This document shows positions 26,193 through 35,357 of a DNA stretch of 64,000 bases, piece after piece (positions within the stretch are counted from its first letter, which is position 1; every line of letters starts with the position of its first letter). The translations under genes and the position numbers were made by a program. Source of the stretch: an uncultured Myxococcales bacterium (GTDB lineage Bacteria; Myxococcota_A; UBA9042); assembly GCA_903840165.1 (NCBI GenBank), contig CAIMEY010000065.1:24375-88374 (forward strand). The letters are read 5' to 3'. The notes under the pieces are model-generated. The model had not been told where the DNA came from and searched no databases. It worked only from the letters and a program-made list of their open reading frames with translations.

Positions 26193-27680
26193 ATGCCCGC
26201 CCCAGCCGCTAGTGATCGTTTGTGGAGCGGTGGTTATGAAGAAGCCACCCACCCGCTGGTCCAGTCCATGAATGCTTCTGTGCGCTATGACCAGCGCTTG
26301 TGGCGTCAGGACATGATCGGTTCGGTGGCCCACGCGACGATGCTGCGCGACCAAGCAATTCTCCCGCAAGCAGATTACCAGGCGATTTTAGAGGGTTTGC
26401 GCGCGATCTACGCTGACGTCGAGTCTGGCCAATTTGTCTGGCAAGAGGCGCGCGAAGACGTGCACATGAACATCGAAGCGGCCTTGCGCGACCGCATTGG
26501 TGCCCCAGCAGGGCGTTTGCACACGGCCCGGTCGCGCAATGACCAGGTGGCCTTGGACGAACGCCTGTGGCTGCGACAGCGCCTCGGTGAAATCGTTGAA
26601 CTGATTGCAAGTTTCGTGGAGACCTTGGCCCGCCTAGCCGATCTGCACGCCGATTGGCCAATGTGCGGCTATACGCACTTGCAACGTGCCCAGCCGGTGA
26701 CCGTCGGTCATCACCTTTTAGCCCATGCGCAGGCGCAGTTACGCGATGCCGATCGGCTGCTTGACGCTTGCCGCCGTCTTGACGTCTGTCCATTGGGCGC
26801 CGGAGCCCTAGCCGGGACGACTCTACCGATTGATCGAGAAAAGACCGCGCATCTCTTAGGTTTTTCCAAGATCACCGCCAATTCCCTCGATGCCGTGGCT
26901 GACCGGGATCACTTGGTCGAGGCGATGGCTGCTGCTGCCTTGGGCGCCGTCCACCTGTCGCGCCTAGGCGAAGAAATCGTACTGTTTGCCAGTAGTGAGT
27001 TCGGTTATTTACGCATATCCGACGCATTTACAACGGGTTCTTCGCTCATGCCCCAGAAGAAGAATCCCGATGCGGCTGAACTCGTGCGCGGGAAGGCGGG
27101 GCGCGTCATTGGCGATTTGGTCGCGCTGCTGGTGGCCCTCAAAGGCCTGCCCTTGGCGTACAACAAGGACATGCAAGAGGATAAAGAGCCTCTTTTCGAT
27201 GCCTTAGACACGTGGCGCGATTGTCTTGCCGTCACCCGTGATATGATCGCGGCGGCTCGTTGGCAAAAAGCGTCTTTGATCGAGGCCTTGGACCGCGGCT
27301 TTCTGCTGGCGACGGACCTAGCCGATGCCCTGGTGGCCGCCGGGATTCCTTTTCGCACGGCCCATGAGCAAGTGGCGCACCTGGTGGCGCAACTTCACGC
27401 CAATCAGCAAACGTTTTCAAAGGTTGGCCCGCAAGCGCTGGCTGAGAAGCTGGGGCTGGACGTCGGCGTGGTGCGCAAGGCCCTGGACGTCAAACAGGCT
27501 TTGCGTCGGCGCGATCTTCCCGGGGGCCCGCATCCTTCGCAGGTGAGGCGGGAAGTGCGCCAAGCCCTTAAGCGCGTTGGTCAATTGCGCCAAGCCGCGC
27601 AACGTTGGCTGCAGCCCTGCCCGGCGGAACAGTTGCTTCTGGCCACGGGTGCCAAGCTGCCAGAGACAGCGGCGCTCTAG
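26193..27680 (+). CDS. argH: Argininosuccinate lyase
   Basis: 495 aa. ATG 26193 (MPAPAASDRLWSGG) has GGAG about seven bases upstream; the track's start at 26151 is a TTG. It catalyses the last step of arginine synthesis, argininosuccinate to arginine plus fumarate, in the cytoplasm as a tetramer. Diagnostic motifs: LWSGG, EDVHMNIEAAL, LHTARSRNDQVALDERLW, GYTHLQRAQPVTVGHH, and the superfamily signature GSSLMPQKKNPDAAELVRGKAGR with the catalytic Ser. Length is slightly above the usual ~460, with extra residues at the C-terminus. No other arg gene is in the window; it stands alone after the giant lipoprotein and is convergent with the P-domain gene. Confidence 0.97.
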   Translation: MPAPAASDRLWSGGYEEATHPLVQSMNASVRYDQRLWRQDMIGSVAHATMLRDQAILPQADYQAILEGLRAIYADVESGQFVWQEAREDVHMNIEAALRDRIGAPAGRLHTARSRNDQVALDERLWLRQRLGEIVELIASFVETLARLADLHADWPMCGYTHLQRAQPVTVGHHLLAHAQAQLRDADRLLDACRRLDVCPLGAGALAGTTLPIDREKTAHLLGFSKITANSLDAVADRDHLVEAMAAAALGAVHLSRLGEEIVLFASSEFGYLRISDAFTTGSSLMPQKKNPDAAELVRGKAGRVIGDLVALLVALKGLPLAYNKDMQEDKEPLFDALDTWRDCLAVTRDMIAAARWQKASLIEALDRGFLLATDLADALVAAGIPFRTAHEQVAHLVAQLHANQQTFSKVGPQALAEKLGLDVGVVRKALDVKQALRRRDLPGGPHPSQVRREVRQALKRVGQLRQAAQRWLQPCPAEQLLLATGAKLPETAAL

Positions 27681-27763
27681 CAAATCTTAAATAATTGCAG
27701 GCGGTTTCTGGGCGATCCAGGCAATGCTTTGGCGCTACTGCCTCGCGTTGTGCCGCGCGGGGC

Positions 27764-29560
27764 TCACTGGGTCCAGTCGCCGGTGGCCGTGTCCAAATCG
27801 TCGACATAGCTCAGGCCCACTGGCAGTTTGAGGGTGTTGTTGTAGAAACCCAAGAAAGTCGAGCGGGTGCCAGAAGGTCCCGACGACCCGACGATGACCA
27901 CCACCGTGCTGACGCGGTTCTTGGGCACCAACAGATTGACGGTCGCTGAGCACTGTGCCCCGCAATCATTGCTACTTTGCCAAGAACCCGCGCCGTTTAG
28001 CGTGACGCTGGCCTGCTCGCCCCAACTCTGGTAGGCCGTGTAGAAGAATGTAATCGGCCAGTTGATGTCGTTGGCCGTGGTGTTATTGACGCGGAACAGG
28101 GCCGCCGCCATTTTGCCGTTGGTCGAGCTGTTGTTGTACCAAGTGTCAGCATAAACATTGAGGTTTGGGTAGATCTTGCCCGTCTTGTTGAACAGCGTGC
28201 GCAAGAAATTCTTGTCTGGGTTCAAGTTCTTGGCCACGCCGTTGCCGTCGGTCCAGACCGACGGATTGATGCCGCCAAACAAGCTCGTGTTGTCGCCGCC
28301 GAACCAGTTGCCAGACCACTGGTCATAGGTACTCCAGACAGCGTAACGATAAGTGGGCCAAATTAAAGGATTAACGCCACCGACCGTGACATTGCCATCG
28401 ACGATGAGGTCGCCCTTGATCTGAATCTTCTTGCTCGAAAGGGTCTGAACATTGATGGCCCAGCTGAGGATTTGGCCGTCATTTGGGTTGGTGGCGGGGT
28501 TGAAGACATTGTCGACAACCTTGAGGATCCACGCGCCCTTGGGATTCTTGTTGATCCAGGCCGTGAGGTCGCCGCTCGCCGGCTTGGTGTTGTCGGGATA
28601 GGAGGTCACGATGCCATCGCCGGCTTTGCCATTCTTATCAAAGAGTTTGTACTCAACGTTGTTCGGGTCATACAGGTACACCGTGATACCGGAAATGTCC
28701 GAGTTCACGAGCTGCAGGGAAACCGTCAGCTTTTGCGCGACGCCGACGTCTGGCACATTGATCGTGTCCGAGGTCCCCGGCGGGAAGTAGTCCTTGATGG
28801 TGATGGGCGCGTTGCCGGAGGTGTACTTGTCGGTAAACTGGTCCCAAATCAGGCCGTTGGAGATTTCGTCGATGCCGTCAGCGGGCAAGCCATTGGCCCC
28901 ACCGCCCGCTACGCAGTTGAGCGAGCCATCGGCGTTAAAGCCGGCGACCACCAAGTTGGACCCGCACATCTTGCCCAGGGGAGGCGCGCCGACAAGGTCA
29001 CTGTAGTTGCCCGAAGAGGCCACGGTCGAAAGGGCTGGTTTGCCGTTGAGATCAGAGTAGTTGCCGGTGGTCGCCACCGTTGAGATGTCGGCTTTCTTGG
29101 CATAGACCGCCATCGACTTGGGGTCCAGGGCTGCCGCGCTGATGCAACCCGAGCAGTCAATGCCTTCGGCCACCGAGGCGCGCAGGGCATACAGCACAGA
29201 AGACAAGGGCTTGCGTGGCAGTTCAGGGTCGTTGCCGACCTTGAAGGCGATGTAGTCGCCCGCGGCAAGCGCGTCTGCTTTCAAGGCGTTGTTGACGCCC
29301 ATGGTGTAGGCAAAGGCACCGCTTTTGACCGCAACCTGCACCGGCCCTTCCTGCCACAGCGGATTGACGTCCACAGCGTCTTTATACAGTGTAAAAGTCA
29401 AGGCATAGCTGCCATCAGCCGCGGGTCCACCGCCAGCCGAGGTCAGGGTGCCTTCCAGCACCGAAGACGTTGGCACCGCTGCCACGGCCGCTGAACTGGC
29501 CAGCAAGATGGGCAGAGCTACCCACCAAGATCGGAACATTGCCTGTGAGTTGCCGGTCAT
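27764..29560 (-). CDS. Exported protein with proprotein-convertase P-like domain
   Basis: 598 aa. ATG 29560 is preceded by AAGGAG at eight bases; the track's extension to 29935 runs antisense to nothing coding and is rejected. Signal peptide ALPILLASSAAVAAVP. Residues ~35-150 look like a beta-rich domain seen in surface proteins (LEGTLTSAGGGPAADGSYALTFTLYKD). Two Gly-Asn-Tyr-Ser-Asp-Leu repeats follow (TTGNYSDLNGKPAL, SSGNYSDLVGAPPL), a style common in tail-fibre-like proteins. Residues ~255-385 form a P domain (LTVSLQLVNSDISGITVYLYDPN, GDLTAWINKNPKGAWILKVVD). No subtilisin-type protease domain is present. The C-terminal ~200 residues are unassigned. It lies downstream of the 922-aa Cys-rich lipoprotein and may share its transcript (167-bp gap). 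Confidence 0.85.
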   Translation of the reverse strand: MTGNSQAMFRSWWVALPILLASSAAVAAVPTSSVLEGTLTSAGGGPAADGSYALTFTLYKDAVDVNPLWQEGPVQVAVKSGAFAYTMGVNNALKADALAAGDYIAFKVGNDPELPRKPLSSVLYALRASVAEGIDCSGCISAAALDPKSMAVYAKKADISTVATTGNYSDLNGKPALSTVASSGNYSDLVGAPPLGKMCGSNLVVAGFNADGSLNCVAGGGANGLPADGIDEISNGLIWDQFTDKYTSGNAPITIKDYFPPGTSDTINVPDVGVAQKLTVSLQLVNSDISGITVYLYDPNNVEYKLFDKNGKAGDGIVTSYPDNTKPASGDLTAWINKNPKGAWILKVVDNVFNPATNPNDGQILSWAINVQTLSSKKIQIKGDLIVDGNVTVGGVNPLIWPTYRYAVWSTYDQWSGNWFGGDNTSLFGGINPSVWTDGNGVAKNLNPDKNFLRTLFNKTGKIYPNLNVYADTWYNNSSTNGKMAAALFRVNNTTANDINWPITFFYTAYQSWGEQASVTLNGAGSWQSSNDCGAQCSATVNLLVPKNRVSTVVVIVGSSGPSGTRSTFLGFYNNTLKLPVGLSYVDDLDTATGDWTQ

Positions 29561-29727
29561 AGCTCCACTCCTTTTTCCATGCGCGAACCAGGGAACCCTG
29601 CCTGTTTGGGCGGTCGTTGCGAGCATTGTCGCGTCGACCCTCTGCGAGCTTAGGCGGTCGGTTCCTGCGGCCTCGTTGCGGGCTCCGGGATCTTGGCCTC
29701 CCGGGCTTTGTCGTTTCGACCAGGGCG

Positions 29728-32496
29728 TTACAGGCCCAGGTACGCTTTGATCCAACTGAAGAATCCAACATTGACTGAGTACTTGGCGACGCCATTGCTC
29801 ACTGGCCCAGCGTAGGTGCCGTGGCCAACCAGCGAGCGCAAGGTGAGGCCGCTGGTGGTGCCGCTGACGTCGGCGCTGGCGAAACTGGCTGTAAATCCCT
29901 TGGGTTGGCAGCCAGGATCGGTGATACCGTCGCAATTGTTGTCGAGGCCGTCACAGGGGTCGGACGCTTGGGGCGTCACATCGCCTACGCAAGCGCCGGC
30001 TTTGCCGTCTGCGCCACAACTGGCTGTTCCTGCTTTGCAAATGCCCTTGCCCTGGGTCGCCGGGTCGCCGGAGTAGCAGGGGACGCTGGCGTTGCCACTT
30101 ACGACATTGCTGCAACCCTTCAATACATCGCAGGTATCCGTTGTGCAGGGATTGGCGTCGTCGCACGCAGACGCTTTGCCTGGGGTGCAGGTCCACTTCT
30201 GATTGGCGCCGAGGCCACAGGCATCGCCCGCGGTGCAAGCGTTGCCATCACTGCAGGATGCTTGGAGATCCTGGTGGCTGCATTGGCCCGAAACTTTGTC
30301 GCAACTGTCCTTGGTGCAGCCCTCTTGGTCGTCGCAGTTGGCCAGGGCACCGGCTAGGCAGTTGCCGCCCACGCACGCATCGCCCGCGGTGCAGGCGTCG
30401 CCATCGGCATCGCAGGGGGAGGTGTTGTTGACGTGGCTGCAACCGCCCTTTGTATCACAGGAATCCGTTGTGCATGGGTTGCTGTCGTCACAGGTATCCT
30501 TGGCGCCGGGCATGCAGTAGCCGCCCGAGCAGGCGTCGCCCACGGTGCAGACATTGCCGTCAGCGTCGCAGGCAAAGCCGTCGGGCTTCTTGTTGAGAAT
30601 ACAGCCTTTTTGCCCGTCGCAACTGTTGGTTTGGCAGTCATTGTTGAGGCTTTGGTCGCAATTGACCTTGGACAACGGGTTGATTTGGCAGGTAAAAGGC
30701 TGCTTGGTCTTGTCGCAGAACAATAGGCCTGTGCACAAGTTGCCGCCTTTGCAATCGCCGTCCGTCGCGCAACTGCAGTTATTTGCGCCACTTTTGCAGA
30801 TGCCAGCGGTGCAAAGATCGCCGGCGGTGCATGGATTGCCGTCCTCGCAGGCGATGTTCTCTAGGGGCGTGTGCTTGCACCCGGTCAGCGGGTCGCAGAG
30901 GTCCGAGGTGCAGGGGTTGAGGTCGTCGCAGGGAAAGGCCTTGCCGTTACTGCAGATCGCGCTGTCACTGCAAAATTCGCCTAGGGTGCAGGCATTGCCG
31001 TCGTTGCAGATTGCGCCGGGCTTGGGCGTGTGCTGGCAGCCAATCTTGGCGTTGCAACTGTCCTCGGTGCAATCGTTTTTGTCGTCGCAGGCCCCTTGGG
31101 TCGGCCCCGGGAGGCACTGATCGCCACCGACGCCGCCGCAGACATCGCCCACGGTGCACGGGTTGCCGTCTTCACAGGGCAATCCCACCTTGGAGGGGTA
31201 CTTGCACGCGCCGCTGGCCTTGTCGCACTTGGCGTCGATGCAGGGGTCATCACTGGCGCAGGCTTTGGCCGGGCCGGCGGCGCATTGGCCGCCTTTGCAG
31301 GAGTCGGCGACGGTGCAATCGGTGCTGTCGGCGTCACACTTCTGCCCGTCATTATTCGTGAATATGCAGCCTTGGGCGGGATCGCAGCTGTCCAGGGTGC
31401 AGACATTGCCGTCGTCGCAAGTCAACGGGGCACCCGCTACGCATTTGCCGCTGGCGCAGACATCACCGACCGTGCACTTGGAGTTGTCAGCGTCGCAGGG
31501 CTTGGTGTTGTTGAGGTGCTTGCAACCTTCAACGCCGGCACAGGAATCGTCGGTGCACGCGATGCCATCGTCGCAGGTGCCTTCGTCGGTCTGGCCGTCG
31601 CAGTTGTCGTCCTTGCCGTTGCACGTTTCCGGGGCAGGAGCTTCTGAAATGCAAGCGGAAAGGCCTGTGCCGACCTTGCAAGTTCGCTTGCCTTCGCACT
31701 TAGCGTCGCCGGCTCCGGTGTTGTAGCACTTGGTCGAAAGCTCAAGCTGCATCGCCGCATCCGTACACGTGCAGGCTCCGCCGTTCTTGACCACGCACTG
31801 CTTGACGGTTTGGCCTGTCACATCAGGGACATCGCTGCAGTCGTAGCCACTGGGGCAGTCGTCCGGTAAGGCGCATTGCAGGCCGCAGAAGGAGCCGGCA
31901 TTGCCAAAGGCCACGCAGTGGGCGCCGCCATTGCCCGTGCTGATGCATTCCTCATTCTTTGTGCAGGGATTGCAGACATTGCCGTAGCGGGGCACGCAGA
32001 TGTTGATCGAGTCGTTGGTCGGCGCTGTGACGCATTTGTAGGTCGAATCCGGGCAAGGGCCGTTACAGACGGCCGCGCACTTCATGCCCGAAGGCGTTTG
32101 GATGCAAAAGCCGCTATCGCACTGATCGACCGACGCGCAGGGACAGCCCGCGGCACCAGGACAATTGGAAGGTAAGCCCGTGTCCTCGCTGATGTCTTGG
32201 GCAATATCGCCGCTTGTCGTGTCGCTCGATCCAGTGTCGATGCCCGAGTCAGTGTCCTCGCTGGCATCGGTGCCAAAGACGATGGCGTCGGTATCGTCGC
32301 TGCTGCTACTGTCGCCAGTGGCAGGCGTTGTCTTGCTATTTCCGCTATTTCCGCACGCACCCAGGCTGATCATCAACAGCAAAGCAAGCCCGGCCGCGAC
32401 TGGACCCAAGGTACTGAAATTTGGCTGACACGGGCCCAGTGTCGACGCCGGCAGGCTGGTGCACAGCGTCGGCGATGTGCAGGGTGAGACGCGCAT
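29728..32496 (-). CDS. Cys-rich modular lipoprotein with MopE-type motifs
   Basis: 922 aa. ATG 32496 has AGGAG seven bases upstream. The hydrophobic segment is preceded by ~30 residues and ends in lipobox SLGAC. An Asp/Ser-rich linker (SSSSDDTDAIVFGTDASEDTD) leads into the shared N-terminal module (CPGAAGCPC, CNPC, CPSGYDC, CTC, CNGKDDNCDG). About a dozen CDDGNPCTxDxC / CDADGxxCTxGDxC repeats follow, then a second MopE-type motif CDGLDNNCDG near residue 855. The last ~60 residues are Cys-poor. Unlike its 20993 and 786 relatives it has no jelly-roll module. Predicted to be an outer-surface stalk or adhesin-like protein. It is followed by the P-domain gene. Confidence 0.9.
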   Translation of the reverse strand: MRVSPCTSPTLCTSLPASTLGPCQPNFSTLGPVAAGLALLLMISLGACGNSGNSKTTPATGDSSSSDDTDAIVFGTDASEDTDSGIDTGSSDTTSGDIAQDISEDTGLPSNCPGAAGCPCASVDQCDSGFCIQTPSGMKCAAVCNGPCPDSTYKCVTAPTNDSINICVPRYGNVCNPCTKNEECISTGNGGAHCVAFGNAGSFCGLQCALPDDCPSGYDCSDVPDVTGQTVKQCVVKNGGACTCTDAAMQLELSTKCYNTGAGDAKCEGKRTCKVGTGLSACISEAPAPETCNGKDDNCDGQTDEGTCDDGIACTDDSCAGVEGCKHLNNTKPCDADNSKCTVGDVCASGKCVAGAPLTCDDGNVCTLDSCDPAQGCIFTNNDGQKCDADSTDCTVADSCKGGQCAAGPAKACASDDPCIDAKCDKASGACKYPSKVGLPCEDGNPCTVGDVCGGVGGDQCLPGPTQGACDDKNDCTEDSCNAKIGCQHTPKPGAICNDGNACTLGEFCSDSAICSNGKAFPCDDLNPCTSDLCDPLTGCKHTPLENIACEDGNPCTAGDLCTAGICKSGANNCSCATDGDCKGGNLCTGLLFCDKTKQPFTCQINPLSKVNCDQSLNNDCQTNSCDGQKGCILNKKPDGFACDADGNVCTVGDACSGGYCMPGAKDTCDDSNPCTTDSCDTKGGCSHVNNTSPCDADGDACTAGDACVGGNCLAGALANCDDQEGCTKDSCDKVSGQCSHQDLQASCSDGNACTAGDACGLGANQKWTCTPGKASACDDANPCTTDTCDVLKGCSNVVSGNASVPCYSGDPATQGKGICKAGTASCGADGKAGACVGDVTPQASDPCDGLDNNCDGITDPGCQPKGFTASFASADVSGTTSGLTLRSLVGHGTYAGPVSNGVAKYSVNVGFFSWIKAYLGL

Positions 32497-32687
32497 GACG
32501 ATCTCCTAGGGGCTGCAATCAAACGGTTTCTTAGCCCAGACCGGGCCTCACACCGCGGGGTTGCAGAGGCGGCACGTTGCGCCCAGGCTGGAGGTCCCGG
32601 GGCGGCGTGGCCTGTACGATCCACAAGGTCCAGCAGGATTACAAATTCCGACGGAACATTGCAAGCCCATGGGGCAAAGTTGTCGCC

Positions 32688-33134
32688 TCAGGGGGCCCTC
32701 ACTAGGCTGGGCAAGGCGTCATCCACCGCTTTCTGCACGCGCGCGAATCGCTCAAAGGGGCCGGCCGCTTCGACCAGGACAACCGAGTCGCCGCAGACCA
32801 GTATCGTTTCGCTGAGGACCCAATCTTCCGCGCCATGGGGCAACAAAAACTCAAGGGTATTAGCGTCTTGACCTGCAGCCGTGCGAAAAGCGTGTTGACG
32901 CTGAACAGCGTAACCCCTGGCAATCAGATGGCGTTTCAGGGCATCGGTCCAAAAGGCTAGGTCCGCTTTTGGGTAGTTGCGGACTTCGCGGCTCTTGAGG
33001 CGCACACCATCAGCCGTGATCATCGCTAGATCAGAGCGTTTTTCAAAACGGACAAAGTCCGTGGGCGTCTGCATCTGGTGGTGGGGACCGCAGGCCGCCA
33101 GGGCCAGCAGCAAGGGCAGCAGCAGGCGATGCAT
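32688..33134 (-). CDS. Small lipoprotein of unknown function
   Basis: 148 aa from ATG 33134, which overlaps the upstream stop (TAATG); the longer ORF to 33179 would run into the upstream gene. Signal peptide with lipobox LLLALAACGPHH. The mature part has one likely alpha/beta domain (VRFEKRSDLAMITADGVRLKSREV, FWTDALKRHLIARGY, WVLSETILVCGDSVVLVEAAGPFERF). I do not recognise the family. It is third gene of an overlapping operon with two DUF4349-like proteins, so it probably acts with them in the envelope. Confidence 0.82.
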   Translation of the reverse strand: MHRLLLPLLLALAACGPHHQMQTPTDFVRFEKRSDLAMITADGVRLKSREVRNYPKADLAFWTDALKRHLIARGYAVQRQHAFRTAAGQDANTLEFLLPHGAEDWVLSETILVCGDSVVLVEAAGPFERFARVQKAVDDALPSLVRAP

Positions 33135-33913
33135 TAGAAGCCCCCGAGAAATTGGTCTAAATCCACGGTATTGAGCCACTCGAACGGAGAGCGCACGTAG
33201 GTCACGCGGCCTTGGCGGTGGTAGTCAAAGCGCACGGCGAGGTGGGCGAAGTGCGTTGCCGCCGTCTCGGCGGAGAGTTCGCCTTTAATTTGCTCTAGTT
33301 CCGTGACAAGCTGGGTCATGCTCCGTTCAATGCGTAAGGTGGCGGAGACGGTCGAATCATCCAAAAAGTTGCGCAATCGTTCGAAAATCTCTTGTTTGGA
33401 CCTCAGACGCGCTTGCAACTGCCCCACGGCCTCGGTTCGATCGCGACGCTGTAGAGACTTATCGATAACAATTCCGCTGCTTGCCAGGAGATCGAGCACT
33501 TCGCCCAGGTGCTGAGGCGCCACGTTCAGTTGCAACTCGCTGTCGCTGACAAGGACCGGGTGGCCACCTAAATGCTTTGTTAAAGCAACAACTTTTGCCC
33601 GCACATCGTCCGGATGCACGACCTTGAGCAGCAACGTGGCGGTCACAGCGGTCAGGCGCGCTTGGGCCGCACCGACATCGGTCTGCGTTGGGGCGGGCGC
33701 TGCTTCGACTGCAAGTTGATCGCCGACGGGGCGCGGGTCAGCCACTGCAGGGCTTGGAATCACCTGTGCTGGCAAGCGTTTTGCCGTTTGTTGCCCATCG
33801 GCGGCGCGCACGCAGGTCGGTACGGAGCTTGCTGCTGCGGCGAGAATGAATGGCAGTAAATACTTGACAACAGGAGGTATTTTTCCTGATGAGGCCAGGA
33901 GCGGTCGGTTCAT
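33134..33913 (-). CDS. Exported DUF4349-like protein
   Basis: 259 aa. ATG 33913 overlaps the upstream stop (ATGA). A hydrophobic signal (YLLPFILAAAASSVPTCVRA) is followed by a domain whose core (ATLLLKVVHPDDVRAKVVALTKHLGG, LNVAPQHLGEVLDLLASSGIVIDKSLQRRDRTEAVGQLQARLRSKQEIFERLRNFLDD) parallels its larger neighbour. That is, a strand-helix motif for residue-by-residue comparison of conformers, then a coiled coil, as in DUF4349 proteins. It lacks the C-terminal extension of its neighbour. The two look like a diverged tandem duplicate. Function unknown; envelope location inferred from the signal. Confidence 0.82.
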   Translation of the reverse strand: MNRPLLASSGKIPPVVKYLLPFILAAAASSVPTCVRAADGQQTAKRLPAQVIPSPAVADPRPVGDQLAVEAAPAPTQTDVGAAQARLTAVTATLLLKVVHPDDVRAKVVALTKHLGGHPVLVSDSELQLNVAPQHLGEVLDLLASSGIVIDKSLQRRDRTEAVGQLQARLRSKQEIFERLRNFLDDSTVSATLRIERSMTQLVTELEQIKGELSAETAATHFAHLAVRFDYHRQGRVTYVRSPFEWLNTVDLDQFLGGF

Positions 33914-35241
33914 GGCGTCACCTGCAAGCTGGCCGCCGCATCGATCAGGGCTTGGCGGTGGGCCGTAAACGCGGGCTCATTGGGCAAAAACCCTTCCATA
34001 ACAGCGATCTTGTCGGCAACGGTTGCCACACCGACCAGGTAGTAGCTGGGCCGAACGTCTTTGCTACGCCACACGCGCAGGTGCACTTGGCCAACGACAG
34101 CACTCTCAACCGTTTCAAAATCGCGGCCTTCCATCTCGTGCTGTACGGCTGTCAGCCAGAACGCCCCATCGCCGCGCGGTTCATTGTCCGTCAGCGCGGC
34201 GCGCAACATCGCCGTGTCCGCAGCCTGGGCCCGCCACAGGGAATCATCCTCGAATTGCACAAATCCTGCAGGGACTTGCAAGTGGATGGCCTTCTTGCCT
34301 TGTTCCAGCGTGGCCCGCAGTGGCGAGAGTTCGCGCACCCATGGGAAGGGCGAGCGGTGCTGGGCCGGCGCGCTTTGGGCGATCACGGGCTCTAGCTCAA
34401 TGGTGATCGTGAAATAATCCGCGAGGTTGCGTAGCGTCGCCAGCACAGACTCCGCCATTTCGATTTGTTCGGTCAAACGCTTGATTTCTTCAAGAATCTG
34501 AAGCCGTTCCTCCACATCCTTGACCGTCCTGAGTAGCACCAGCAGGCGCGTGCGGGCGTCTTGGGCAATGGCGAGGCGCGCGCGCGTGTCGGTGAACTGG
34601 CGGCTGACGTCCAGCGCCTTGACGCGACGGTCCAGGACTTCGCCGAGGTTGGCAAAGGCGGCCATCACGCTGTCAAAATCCTTAGCAGGCACGCGCACTA
34701 CCAGGGCCTTGCCGGACAGAGAATCGACGTAGCCACCGAACTGCCGCGTCAGCGCCGTGATGGCATCGACGGCTTCGAGTTGCCGCTTGACGCGCAACCG
34801 CAGGTAGCCAAGGTAGACGACCATGGGCTCAGGCGCGTTGGCATTCACTTGTCCCTTTGCGGCCTTACCTACAAGGGCTCCACCGGTCGAGGCCGTCGTC
34901 GGCTTGGCGGTGCTGGCGGAACTACCTCCTGAATAAACCTGGCTTTTCTTGGCGTAGGACTCAGAGGCGTGCACCGCAACTGGCTGGGGAGCTCTTTGGG
35001 GCATGGCCACTGGGCGTTCGGCTTGGACGGTGACGGACTCGTCGGCACCGGGAGCACCGTTTTGATCAGCAAATCCCCTGTCTCCGGGAGGTTCCTCTGC
35101 ATAGTCGGTGGCTTGCGGCTCATAACGCTGTGAACCGGCGCAACCGCCAATCAGGGCGCTCGCGGCCAAAGCCAACGTGACAATGGCAGCGAAAGGCACT
35201 GTACTGGAAAGGGAACTGCAGATCGTTCTTGGAATTTTCAT
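33910..35241 (-). CDS. DUF4349-domain lipoprotein
   Basis: 443 aa from ATG 35241; the track's start at 35415 adds 58 unlikely residues. Lipoprotein signal ends LIGGCAGS. After a low-complexity linker, residues ~160-330 show the DUF4349 pattern: VVYLGYLRLRVKRQLEAVDAITALTRQFGGYVDSLSG, VVRVPAKDFDSVMAAFANLGEVLDRRVKALDVSRQFTDTRARLAIAQDARTRLLVLL, and EERLQILEEIKRLTEQIE, a coiled coil. The canonical family often ends in a membrane helix; here a ~100-residue C-terminal domain replaces it. First gene of a three-gene operon with 4-bp and 1-bp overlaps. Presumably periplasmic; role unknown. Confidence 0.85.
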   Translation of the reverse strand: MKIPRTICSSLSSTVPFAAIVTLALAASALIGGCAGSQRYEPQATDYAEEPPGDRGFADQNGAPGADESVTVQAERPVAMPQRAPQPVAVHASESYAKKSQVYSGGSSASTAKPTTASTGGALVGKAAKGQVNANAPEPMVVYLGYLRLRVKRQLEAVDAITALTRQFGGYVDSLSGKALVVRVPAKDFDSVMAAFANLGEVLDRRVKALDVSRQFTDTRARLAIAQDARTRLLVLLRTVKDVEERLQILEEIKRLTEQIEMAESVLATLRNLADYFTITIELEPVIAQSAPAQHRSPFPWVRELSPLRATLEQGKKAIHLQVPAGFVQFEDDSLWRAQAADTAMLRAALTDNEPRGDGAFWLTAVQHEMEGRDFETVESAVVGQVHLRVWRSKDVRPSYYLVGVATVADKIAVMEGFLPNEPAFTAHRQALIDAAASLQVTP

Positions 35242-35357
35242 AGCGCGCACCGGTAGGCTCCGGTTTCGCCATAGGGCGATGCGGGCACCGTAGCGCTGTG
35301 GCGGCTTGGCGGCAAGGGGGACGGCTGCGGCGCCGAGGTCGGCGGGCACCAGCGTGG

